Shown here piece by piece: positions 8,219-16,833 of a DNA stretch of 64,000 nucleotides. The stretch covers positions 310,001 through 374,000 of the forward strand of contig NZ_JAINVH010000003.1 in NCBI RefSeq assembly GCF_020400825.1. Reading direction: 5' to 3'. The notes below the pieces were generated by a model, which had not been told where the DNA came from, did no database searches, and saw nothing but the letters and a program-made list of their open reading frames with translations. The stretch's first letter is position 1, and each line of letters begins with the position of its first letter. Made by a program: the position numbers and the translations under genes. The stretch comes from Streptomyces sp. HPF1205. Its GTDB lineage: Bacteria > Actinomycetota > Actinomycetes > Streptomycetales > Streptomycetaceae.

Positions 8219-8231
8219 CGGCGGCGGCCGG

Positions 8232-8606
8232 TCAGGAGTCGCCGCGGCCGGGTGCCCCGAGGGCGCCCACGGGGGCGATCACGGCGGCGCCGCGTTCGCA
8301 GACCCAGTGGGGGTCGGGGCCGAGTTCGGGCTCGACGGCCAGGGCGTGCGGCTCGTCGCACCGCGGGCACAGCGGCCAGCGGCCGTGGGTCTCCATCAGG
8401 GCGTCCTGGACGTCCTGGGCGAGCAGGCCGGGGATGTACGCGGCGCCGTCCGGCCACTGCTCCAGCCACCAGCGGCGCCGGCTCAGCGCCTCCTCGACGA
8501 GGGAGACGATGTCCGCCTCCGCCGCGTCGCGGGCGGTCAGGTCGGCGAGGATCGCGGCCCGCGCCTGGTGCAGCACGGTTTCGGCGGTGGCGTCCATACG
8601 GCCCAT
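8232..8606 (-). CDS. Hypothetical protein with a possible zinc knuckle
   Basis: The family is not recognised. The 124-aa product is mostly helical and acidic, with LPGLLAQDVQDALM-like amphipathic segments and a C-terminal CPRCDEPH motif followed by WVCERG. These three Cys and one His could form a small metal site. ATG 8606 and ATG 8597 are both possible starts; neither has a Shine-Dalgarno motif. It is divergent from the SIS regulator and may be co-transcribed with the DUF4031 gene. Confidence 0.6.
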   Translation of the reverse strand: MGRMDATAETVLHQARAAILADLTARDAAEADIVSLVEEALSRRRWWLEQWPDGAAYIPGLLAQDVQDALMETHGRWPLCPRCDEPHALAVEPELGPDPHWVCERGAAVIAPVGALGAPGRGDS

Positions 8607-8724
8607 TGTCGCAAGTCCGGCCCGGTGGGCGGCGGGCCGGCGGGGACGGCCGAGGGGCGGCCGAGGCGCGGCCGCGCAGGGCGCGCCCGCGGCCCCCGGG
8701 TGGCGCTCGCACGGCGAGTGCGCC

Positions 8725-8757
8725 TTGACGCCGCGCCTGCCTGAAAATAGCTTTCAG
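8725..8757 (+). promoter_or_regulatory. Promoter with a CTGAAA-N5-TTTCAG operator before the SIS regulator
   Basis: TTGACG (8725-8730), a 17-bp spacer and TAGCTT (8748-8753) form a good vegetative promoter that would start transcription close to GTG 8761, giving a leaderless mRNA. The perfect inverted repeat CTGAAAATAGCTTTCAG (8741-8757) covers the -10 box. A second palindrome, GGAAACTTTCC (8778-8788), lies just inside the gene. Placement over the promoter suggests autorepression by the RpiR-type protein; this is inference. Confidence 0.55.
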
Positions 8758-8760
8758 AGC

Positions 8761-9732
8761 GTGACCTACAGCGTGAAGGAAACTTTCCCCCCGAGCGTCC
8801 GCGCCCTCCGCGGCGTGCCGGGCGCGCCCAGCAGTTCCGTGACGCCCCCCGACCCGGGGGCCCTGGCCGCCAAGGTCCGCACCCTCGCCCCCTCGATGAC
8901 CCGCTCCATGCAGCGGGTGGCGGAAGCCGTCGCCGGTGACCCGGCGGGCTGCTCCCACCTGACCGTGACCGCGCTCGCCGTCCGTACCGGGACCAGCGAG
9001 GCCACCGTCGTACGCACCGCCCGGCTGCTGGGCTACCCCGGCTACCGGGACCTGCGGCTGGCCCTGGCCGCGCTCGCCGCCCAGCAGGCGACGGGCGCGC
9101 CGCCCGCCGTCACCGCCGACATCGCCGTCGACGACCCGCTCGCCGACGTGGTCACCAAGCTCGCCCTGGAGGAGCAGCAGACCCTCGCCGACACCGCGGC
9201 CCAGCTCGACATGGCGCAACTGGAGGCCGCGGTCAACGCGCTGGCCGGGGCGCGGCGGACCGACGTCTACGGGATCGGCGCGTCCGGACTGGTCGCCCAG
9301 GACCTCGCGCAGAAGCTGCTGCGCATCGGGCTGATCGCGCACGCGCTGTCCGACCCGCACCTGGCCGTCACCAACGCCGTGCAACTGCGGCCCGGCGACG
9401 TGGCGCTGGCCATCACCCACTCCGGCTCCACGCACGACGTCATCGAGCCGCTGCGGGCCGCCTTCGACCGCGGGGCCACCACGATCGCCATCACCGGGCG
9501 CGCGGACGGCGCCGTCACCCAGTACGCCGACCTGGTGCTCACCACCTCCAGTTCCCGGGAGAGCGAGCTCAGACCCGCGGCGATGTCCAGCCGCACCAGC
9601 CAACTGCTCGTGGTGGACTGCCTGTTCATCGCGGTGGCGCAGCGGACGTACGAGGACGCCGCGCCCGCCCTTTCGGCCTCCTACGAGGCGCTGGCCCACC
9701 GGCACACCCCGCGCCGGCAGGGCGGCTCCTGA
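8761..9732 (+). CDS. MurR/RpiR family transcriptional regulator with SIS domain
   Basis: The 323-aa protein has an N-terminal RpiR-type helix-turn-helix (ALAVRTGTSEATVVRTARLLGY) and a C-terminal SIS sugar-phosphate-binding domain (DVYGIGASGLVAQDLAQKLL, LAITHSGSTHDVIE). Such regulators sense phosphosugars. The adjacent murQ makes MurNAc-6-phosphate or a related cell-wall sugar the likely effector. GTG 8761 coincides with the predicted transcription start; GTG 8773 (VKETFPP) is an alternative. A 50-bp C-rich tract follows the gene before murQ, so both may be on one transcript. Confidence 0.85.
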   Translation: MTYSVKETFPPSVRALRGVPGAPSSSVTPPDPGALAAKVRTLAPSMTRSMQRVAEAVAGDPAGCSHLTVTALAVRTGTSEATVVRTARLLGYPGYRDLRLALAALAAQQATGAPPAVTADIAVDDPLADVVTKLALEEQQTLADTAAQLDMAQLEAAVNALAGARRTDVYGIGASGLVAQDLAQKLLRIGLIAHALSDPHLAVTNAVQLRPGDVALAITHSGSTHDVIEPLRAAFDRGATTIAITGRADGAVTQYADLVLTTSSSRESELRPAAMSSRTSQLLVVDCLFIAVAQRTYEDAAPALSASYEALAHRHTPRRQGGS

Positions 9733-9735
9733 CCC

Positions 9736-9785
9736 GCCGCCACCTCCGCCTCCACCTCCACCGCCACCTCCACCACCGCCCCGTT
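9736..9785 (+). repeat. Pyrimidine-rich CCACCTCC tract
   Basis: About 50 bp consist almost only of CCACCT and CCGCC steps, giving a long polypyrimidine run on the plus strand and a GGTGG-rich run on the minus strand. It lies in the 221-bp gap between the regulator and murQ. No coding function is seen. Confidence 0.6.
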
Positions 9786-9953
9786 CCCGGCACCCGTACG
9801 GCCGGACCGCCAGGCGCCGTCCGGGCCCGGGCCCGCCCGCACCCCGCACCCCGCGCCCGTACGCGGGCCGACTCCCGTGCCCCCGCGCATCCCGCGCCGA
9901 CCGCGTCACCCATCCCCCCCTTGCACCTCCCGAGAAGGATGAACGAGCCGCTT

Positions 9954-10883
9954 ATGTCCCAGTACACCCGTCTGCGCCGCGAGCTGGAGACGCTGACCAC
10001 CGAGGCGTTCCGTCCCGAGCTCGCCGAGATCGACCGGCTGCCCACGCTGGAGATCGCCCGGACCATGAACGCGGAGGACGCGACCGTGCCCGCCGCGGTG
10101 GCCGGGCAGCTGCCGGCGATCGCCGCGGCCATCGACGCGATCGCCGCGCGGATGGCGGAGGGCGGGCGGCTGGTCTACGCGGGCGCCGGCACGGCGGGCC
10201 GGCTGGGGGTGCTGGACGCGAGCGAGTGCCCGCCGACGTTCAACACGACCCCCGGGCGCGAGGTGGTGGGGATCATCGCGGGCGGCCCCGAGGCGATGGT
10301 GACCTCCGTCGAGGGGGCCGAGGACAGCAGGGAGCTGGCCGCGGCGGACCTGGACCGGCTCGGTGTGACGGCGGCCGACTGCGTCGTCGGGATCTCCGCC
10401 TCGGGCCGCACCCCGTACGCGCTCGGCGCGGTCGAGCACGCCCGGGCGCTGGGCGCGCTGACCGTCGGCCTGTCCTGCAACGCCGGCTCCCCGCTGGCCG
10501 CGGCGGCGGACCACGGCATCGAGGTCGTGGTCGGCCCCGAACTGCTGTCCGGCTCCACCCGGCTGAAGGCGGGCACCGCCCAGAAGCTCGTACTGAACAT
10601 GCTCTCGACGATCACGATGATCCGGCTGGGCAAGACGTACGGCAATCTGATGGTCGACGTGCGCGCCTCCAACGAGAAGCTGCGCGCCCGCTCGCGCCGT
10701 ATCGTCGCGCTGGCCACCGGGGCGGGCGAGGACGCCGTCGAGGCCGCGCTGACCGCCACCGAGGGCGAGGTCAAGCCGGCCATCCTCACCCTCCTCGCGC
10801 ACGTCGACGCGCCCACCGCGGCCCGTCTGCTCACCGAGTCCGGCGGCCGGCTGCGCGCCGCCCTGGACGCCGCCCGCCCGTAG
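9954..10883 (+). CDS. murQ: N-acetylmuramic acid 6-phosphate etherase
   Basis: MurQ cleaves the lactyl ether of MurNAc-6-phosphate to GlcNAc-6-phosphate and D-lactate in cytoplasmic peptidoglycan recycling. Family motifs are clear: EIDRLPTLEIARTMNAEDATVP at the N-terminus, VYAGAGTAGRLGVLDASECPPTF with the catalytic Glu, the SIS strand VVGISASGRTPYALGA, and LKAGTAQKLVLNMLSTITM. Length is about 309 aa. ATG 9954 fits the family best; ATG 9939 and TTG 9921 are in frame, and none has an ideal ribosome binding site. GlcNAc-6-phosphate made here would feed NagA, encoded at 23466 in this window. Confidence 0.92.
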   Translation: MSQYTRLRRELETLTTEAFRPELAEIDRLPTLEIARTMNAEDATVPAAVAGQLPAIAAAIDAIAARMAEGGRLVYAGAGTAGRLGVLDASECPPTFNTTPGREVVGIIAGGPEAMVTSVEGAEDSRELAAADLDRLGVTAADCVVGISASGRTPYALGAVEHARALGALTVGLSCNAGSPLAAAADHGIEVVVGPELLSGSTRLKAGTAQKLVLNMLSTITMIRLGKTYGNLMVDVRASNEKLRARSRRIVALATGAGEDAVEAALTATEGEVKPAILTLLAHVDAPTAARLLTESGGRLRAALDAARP

Positions 10884-10952
10884 CCGGGCCGCGGGTCTCG
10901 GCTCGGCGGCCCGGGGGACGCGGTCCTGGGGCGTGGCGTAAACACGCAAAAG

Positions 10953-10989
10953 GGCGGCGCCCCCTCCCGGGCCGGGAGGGGGCGCCGCC
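10953..10989 (-). terminator. Terminator after groEL2, shared with murQ
   Basis: A perfect 18-bp inverted repeat (10953-10970 with 10972-10989) of G+C-rich sequence lies between the convergent murQ and groEL2 stops. On the minus strand it is followed by TTTTGCGTGTTT, so it terminates groEL2 best; it may also stop murQ read-through. Confidence 0.85.
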
Positions 10990-11023
10990 TGGTGCTGGAC
11001 GGATCGACCGGAGCGGAGCCCGA

Positions 11024-12790
<1,767 letters not shown>

Positions 12791-12817
12791 TTAGCACTCT
12801 CACCAGGAGAGCGCCAA
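12791..12817 (-). promoter_or_regulatory. CIRCE operator 1 of groEL2
   Basis: TTAGCACTC, a 9-bp spacer and GAGCGCCAA match the CIRCE consensus (TTAGCACTC-N9-GAGTGCTAA) with two changes in the second arm. CIRCE elements bind the heat-shock repressor HrcA. It sits about 140 bp before the groEL2 start. Confidence 0.9.
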
Positions 12818-12826
12818 TGCCCATGA

Positions 12827-12853
12827 TTAGCACTCCACCCCTGCGAGTGCAAG
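12827..12853 (-). promoter_or_regulatory. CIRCE operator 2 of groEL2
   Basis: TTAGCACTC, a 9-bp spacer and GAGTGCAAG match CIRCE with two changes at the end of the second arm. It is 9 bp from the first operator, so two HrcA dimers could occupy one face of the DNA. In each site the imperfect arm is the plus-strand right arm. Confidence 0.88.
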
Positions 12854-12941
12854 CAGACAGGCGTCCGGGCCGGTCACCGCACGTCGCACACCGGCCCGGA
12901 CACACGGGAGGACCTCGGACACACGAAAGACCCCGGACGCA

Positions 12942-12992
12942 CGGCAGACCCGCACCCCTGGCTGCGCCTGAGCCGGGGGTGCGGGTCTGCCG
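12942..12992 (-). terminator. Terminator after the cold-shock gene
   Basis: A 21-bp stem with one mismatch (12942-12962 with 12972-12992) and a 9-nt loop lies 40 bp past the csp stop. It separates csp from the groEL2 regulatory region and should end csp transcription. Confidence 0.85.
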
Positions 12993-13031
12993 GGTGAAGT
13001 CGTCGCGTCGGTGGCCGAACGCGCCGGGATG

Positions 13032-13235
13032 TCAGCCCGCCACGCGGACCATGTCCGCCTGCGGGCCCTTCTGACCCTGCGAGATCTCGAACTCGACCCG
13101 CTGGCCTTCTTCGAGGGTGCGGTAACCGTCCATCTGGATCGCGCTGTAGTGGACGAAAACATCCGCACCACCGTCGACCGCGATGAAGCCGTAGCCCTTC
13201 TCCGCGTTGAACCACTTGACGGTGCCCTGAGCCAT
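13032..13235 (-). CDS. Cold-shock protein, CspA family
   Basis: This 67-aa single-domain OB-fold protein binds single-stranded nucleic acid and acts as an RNA chaperone. RNP1 (KGYGFIAV, residues 13-20) and RNP2 (DVFVHYSAI, residues 25-33) are intact, and [14 protein letters not shown] is a classical start. GGGGAGTTAGGA precedes ATG at 13235. A predicted promoter about 140 bp upstream implies a long 5' leader, a usual trait of cold-shock mRNAs. It lies directly upstream of groEL2 but is separated from it by a terminator. Confidence 0.95.
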   Translation of the reverse strand: MAQGTVKWFNAEKGYGFIAVDGGADVFVHYSAIQMDGYRTLEEGQRVEFEISQGQKGPQADMVRVAG

Positions 13236-13374
13236 TCCTAACTCCCCTATTACTGGCCCTATCGCGGCCCCGCACTCCGCGGGCCCGGGTCAGACCTCAC
13301 CCCCCGGAGTGGCCCTTACCTTCACGAGGTGTGAGCCCTGGGGGGCGTGCGCCGGAACGCGTCGACCGCGGCTG

Positions 13375-13402
13375 AATGTATCTGCACGGATGCCCACTGC
13401 AA
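13375..13402 (-). promoter_or_regulatory. Predicted promoter of the cold-shock gene
   Basis: On the minus strand TTGCAG (13402-13397), a 16-bp spacer and TACATT (13380-13375) resemble a vegetative promoter. Initiation near 13368 would give a leader of about 130 nt before the csp start. Confidence 0.4.
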
Positions 13403-13765
13403 CAGGTCAATTGGACGAGAAATCTGGGAACGACCCATCGGAAATAGCCCAGGAAAAAACGATAATGCGGGGCATCTCGGGCGGAGCAAAGGGGGCCAAA
13501 AAGGAAATATCGCTCCTGAATTTGGCGATAAATCGCCGCACTGACCCCACAGGTGACATGGTTGCCCCCGGCAACTCTACCTGTGGCCGTCCGCGCCCCC
13601 GCACACAGGTGCCCCGCCCGCCGGAAAGGCGGACGGGGCACGTGATTCGGGCCGGATCGTCAGATCCGCGTCAGATCAGGACCAGTTTCCGATCGGCGGA
13701 CGTCAAAGCCTGCCGGAGCCCTGCCGGATCCGTGGCGGAAGCACGAAGATCGGTGTCCATGATGT
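13403..13765. other. Gene-free, AT-richer stretch upstream of csp
   Basis: No convincing gene is present. The part 13420-13540 is visibly richer in A+T than the rest of the window (runs such as GGAAAAAACGATAATG and GCCAAAAAGGAAATATCG). Small palindromes occur at 13524-13537 (GGCGAT-AA-ATCGCC) and 13561-13575 (GTTGCC-CCC-GGCAAC). A hairpin at 13609-13641 is listed separately. The stretch could hold regulatory DNA or a small RNA, but nothing proves it. Confidence 0.4.
13609..13641 (-). terminator. Hairpin downstream of the thrC-moaD pair
   Basis: A 14-bp stem with one mismatch (13609-13622 with 13628-13641) and the loop GGAAA lies 125 bp past the MoaD-like stop. No T tract follows, so it is a GC hairpin of the kind that often ends actinobacterial transcripts. 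Confidence 0.6.
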
Positions 13766-14041
13766 TCAGCCGCCCGCCACAGCGGGAATGATCGAGACGC
13801 TGGCGCCGTCCGGAACAACCGTGGCAAGACCCTCGGAAAAGCGGACATCGTCATCGTTCACATAAACGTTCACGAACCGACGGAGCTTTCCGGTGTCGTC
13901 CAGAACCCGAGCGGAAATACCTGCGTGATTCTTCTCCAGCGACTCGATGACCTCGGCCAGCGTCGCCCCCTCGGCCGGCACCTCGGCCAGACCGCCGGTG
14001 TAGGTGCGCAGAATGGTGGGGATTCGGACGGAAGCACTCAT
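13766..14041 (-). CDS. MoaD/ThiS family sulfur-carrier protein
   Basis: A 91-aa ubiquitin-like beta-grasp protein that ends in GG, the site that becomes a thiocarboxylate in MoaD/ThiS proteins. The core VNVYVNDDDVRFSEGLATVV and the ending IPAVAGG are typical. Its ATG overlaps the thrC stop (ATGA), so it is translationally coupled to threonine synthase. In actinobacteria a similar carrier (CysO) donates sulfur for cysteine synthesis, but no CysM or Mec protease gene lies here, so its acceptor is unknown. Molybdopterin or thiamine roles are not supported by neighbours. Confidence 0.85.
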   Translation of the reverse strand: MSASVRIPTILRTYTGGLAEVPAEGATLAEVIESLEKNHAGISARVLDDTGKLRRFVNVYVNDDDVRFSEGLATVVPDGASVSIIPAVAGG

Positions 14042-15372
14042 GCCAGACCAGCCTCTCGGAACGCGGCAAGGGTGGGACGGATCGTCGCGGTCGGCCCGGT
14101 TCCGGCCACCGCGTCCAGGGTCTTCAGGCCGTCGCCGGTGTTCAGCACGACGGTCTCTTCGGCCGGGTCGAGCTGCCCGGACTCGATCAGCTTCCTCAGC
14201 ACGCCGACGGTGACCCCGCCGGCGGTCTCGGCGAAGATGCCCTCGGTGCGGGCCAGCAGCCGGATCGCGGCCACGATCTGCTCGTCGGTCACGTCCTCGA
14301 CCGCCCCGCCGGTGCGCCGGGCGATGTCCAGGACGTATGGCCCGTCCGCCGGGTTGCCGATGGCCAGCGACTTGGCGATGGTGTCGGGCTTGACCGGGCG
14401 TACGACGTCGTGTCCGGCCTTGAACGCCGCCGAGACCGGGGAGCAGCCCTCGGCCTGGGCGCCGTAGATCCGGTACGGCTTGTCCGCCACCAGGCCGAGG
14501 GCGATCAGCTCCTTCAGCCCCTTGTCGATCTTGGTGAGCTGGGAGCCGGAGGCGATGGGCACGACCAGGTTGTCCGGCAGCCGCCAGCCGAGCTGCTCGG
14601 CGATCTCGTAGGCCAGGGTCTTGGAGCCCTCGCCGTAGTACGGGCGCAGGTTGACGTTGACGAAGCCCCAGCCCTCGCCGACCGGGTCGCCGATCAGTTC
14701 CGAGCAGAAGCGGTTGACGTCGTCGTACGTGCCCTCGATCGCGACCAGCTCGCCGCCGTAGACCGCGGCCATGACGACCTTGGGGGCCTCCAGGTCGGCC
14801 GGGATGAACACGCAGCTGCGCAGGCCCGCGCGGGCCGCCGCGGCGCCGACCGCGCCGGCCAGGTTGCCGGTGGACGAGCAGGACAGCGTGGTCAGGCCGA
14901 AGGCGCGGGCGGCCTCCAGGGCGATGGCCACGACCCGGTCCTTGAAGGAGTGGGTCGGGTTGCCGGAGTCGTCCTTGATGTGCAGGCCACCGGTGACGCC
15001 CAGCTCGCGGGCCAGGTTGTCGGCGCGGACCAGCTTGGTCCAGCCGGGGTTGAGGTTGGGCCGCTCCGCCACGCCGGCCGGGACCGGCAGCAGCGGGGCG
15101 TAGCGCCAGATGTTCGCCGGGCCGGCCTCGATCCGCCGGCGCAGGCCCTCGGGGTCGCCGAGCGGCAGGTCGTAGGCCACTTCCAGGGGTCCGAAACACT
15201 CCTGGCAGGCGAAGACCGGGCTCAGCGGGAAGCGGGTGCCGCACTCGCGGCAGGACAGGGCGGCGGCGGGGCCGAAGGACTTGTCCCCGGTCGCGTCCTC
15301 GTGCGGGTCCGCGGACCCGGGGGACGGCGACGCGGCGGACTGCGTCGTTCCGGCGACGGTCTGCACAGCCAT
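14038..15372 (-). CDS. thrC: Threonine synthase
   Basis: PLP-dependent enzyme converting O-phosphohomoserine to threonine. The 444-aa protein has an N-terminal CRECGTRFPL and CQECFGPLE pair (a zinc-ribbon-like domain), the PLP lysine in THSFKDR, the phosphate loop CSSTGNLAGAV and the SGSQLTKIDKG segment. ATG 15372 (MAVQTVAGT) fits related proteins; the frame stays open upstream to 15447, but with basic residues not seen in the family. The upstream region holds an 8-bp inverted repeat. thrA/thrB are not in the window. Confidence 0.95.
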   Translation of the reverse strand: MAVQTVAGTTQSAASPSPGSADPHEDATGDKSFGPAAALSCRECGTRFPLSPVFACQECFGPLEVAYDLPLGDPEGLRRRIEAGPANIWRYAPLLPVPAGVAERPNLNPGWTKLVRADNLARELGVTGGLHIKDDSGNPTHSFKDRVVAIALEAARAFGLTTLSCSSTGNLAGAVGAAAARAGLRSCVFIPADLEAPKVVMAAVYGGELVAIEGTYDDVNRFCSELIGDPVGEGWGFVNVNLRPYYGEGSKTLAYEIAEQLGWRLPDNLVVPIASGSQLTKIDKGLKELIALGLVADKPYRIYGAQAEGCSPVSAAFKAGHDVVRPVKPDTIAKSLAIGNPADGPYVLDIARRTGGAVEDVTDEQIVAAIRLLARTEGIFAETAGGVTVGVLRKLIESGQLDPAEETVVLNTGDGLKTLDAVAGTGPTATIRPTLAAFREAGLA

Positions 15373-15560
15373 GATGGCGAGGCCCTTTCTCCTCATCTTC
15401 CTCGCACGCGCGGACGCGCGGCGAGCCGGAATTGGCACCTTCCCCACCGTGACGACCTCGCGGTCGGCGGGAGGGTTGCCGGGGCTTCAACGGGCCGTTC
15501 CCTCTGCCCCTCTGGATGAGCGGTATGGCACCGAAGCGCACGGCTCCGGGCGTTTGTGAC

Positions 15561-15595
15561 CGCATACGGCCCCCGGCGTGCCGAGGTCGTATGCG
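15561..15595. promoter_or_regulatory. Inverted repeat in the thrC-gpgS intergenic region
   Basis: CGCATACG (15561-15568) and CGTATGCG (15588-15595) form a perfect 8-bp inverted repeat in the 352-bp gene-free gap between the divergent thrC and gpgS. On the minus strand TTGTCG and a CATACG-like box could be a thrC promoter overlapping one arm. The binding protein is not known. Confidence 0.35.
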
Positions 15596-15724
15596 TTGTT
15601 CAAGACTGTAACCGACAATGTGCGGCGGTCGGGTCCGCCGTCCGCAACGCGAGACGCACCGCGCGCGGCGTATCTGGGCGGACCGCACGCGCCACCGGAC
15701 CGCGCCCCGGGGAGAGAATCACAC

Positions 15725-16690
15725 GTGCTCGATGAGGTGGAGGGCTGGCTGGAACGCCGGTCGTGGTCGGCGGACGACCGCCCGCTGGACGTGCTGCTGG
15801 CCGCCAAACGGGCGGCGGGCGCGGCCGGCACGGTCAGCGTCGTGCTGCCCGCGCTGGACGAGGAGGCCACGGTCGGCGACATAGTGGCGGCCGTCCGGGA
15901 CGGCCTCATGACGCCCGAGGTGCCGCTGGTCGACGAGCTGGTCGTGGTCGACTCCGGGTCCACCGACGCCACCGCCGAGGTCGCCGCGGCCGCCGGCGCG
16001 CGCGTGGTGCGGCGCGACGACATCCTGCCCGCCCTGCCCGCCCTGCCCGGCAAGGGCGAGGTGCTGTGGCGCTCACTGCTGGTCACCAGCGGCGAGATCG
16101 TCTGCTTCGTGGACGCCGACCTGCGCGAGTTCGACCCGCGGTTCGTGTCGGGCATCGTCGGTCCGCTGCTGACCGATCCCCCGGTGCAGCTGGTCAAGGC
16201 GATGTACGACCGGCCGCTGGAGACCGGCGGCGCGGTCGTCCCGGCCGGCGGCGGCCGGGTCACCGAGCTCGTCGCCCGCCCGCTGCTGAACCTGCACTGG
16301 CCGCGCCTGGCCGGTTTCGTCCAGCCGCTCGGCGGCGAGTACGCGGCGCGGCGCGGCTTGCTGGAGCGGCTGCCGTTCCCGGTCGGCTACGGCGTCGAAC
16401 TCGGCATGCTCATCGACGCGCTCGGCCTGGTCGGCCTCGACGCGCTCGCGCAGGTCGACGTCGGCGTCCGCCGGCACCGCCACCAGTCGGGCCAGGCGCT
16501 GGGCCGCATGGCCGCGGCCATCTACCGCACGGCCCAGTCGCGCCTGTCGCGCGGCCACCTCGTCCGCCCCCTGCTCACCCAGTTCGAACGCGCCGGCTCC
16601 GGCTTCGTCCCCAGCACCCACCCGGTGGACACCGAGGAGCGGCCGCCGATGCTCACGGTGAGCGAGTACGCGGCGCGGCGCGCGGCCTAG
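15725..16690 (+). CDS. gpgS: Glucosyl-3-phosphoglycerate synthase
   Basis: A GT-A fold glycosyltransferase (321 aa) of the GpgS type, which transfers glucose from an NDP-glucose donor to 3-phosphoglycerate, the first step to glucosylglycerate and methylglucose polysaccharides. The nucleotide-binding start VSVVLPALDEEATVGDIV, the VVDSGSTDAT segment and the DxD-type FVDADLREF are present, with the family motifs LVKAMYDRP and PLGGEYAARR. GTG 15725 has GGGGAGAG 10 nt upstream. It precedes otsA, so both enzymes draw on NDP-glucose. Confidence 0.88.
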   Translation: MLDEVEGWLERRSWSADDRPLDVLLAAKRAAGAAGTVSVVLPALDEEATVGDIVAAVRDGLMTPEVPLVDELVVVDSGSTDATAEVAAAAGARVVRRDDILPALPALPGKGEVLWRSLLVTSGEIVCFVDADLREFDPRFVSGIVGPLLTDPPVQLVKAMYDRPLETGGAVVPAGGGRVTELVARPLLNLHWPRLAGFVQPLGGEYAARRGLLERLPFPVGYGVELGMLIDALGLVGLDALAQVDVGVRRHRHQSGQALGRMAAAIYRTAQSRLSRGHLVRPLLTQFERAGSGFVPSTHPVDTEERPPMLTVSEYAARRAA

Positions 16691-16833
16691 TGCTGTGGCC
16701 GGGAAGGTTCACCGGCGCGCGACCCCCGGCGTGGCGGCGCGCGAGGGCGCGCGGGAGCGGCTTTCCGCGGCTGCCGGTGCGCCCGGGGGCCGCGTGACGT
16801 TTGAGAACGCTTCCGCGGGGCTAGGCTCGCGGC

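Noticed and set aside
15373-15724. Threonine attenuator leader peptide for thrC
   Set aside because: No short frame with Thr/Ile codon runs was seen; only an 8-bp inverted repeat.
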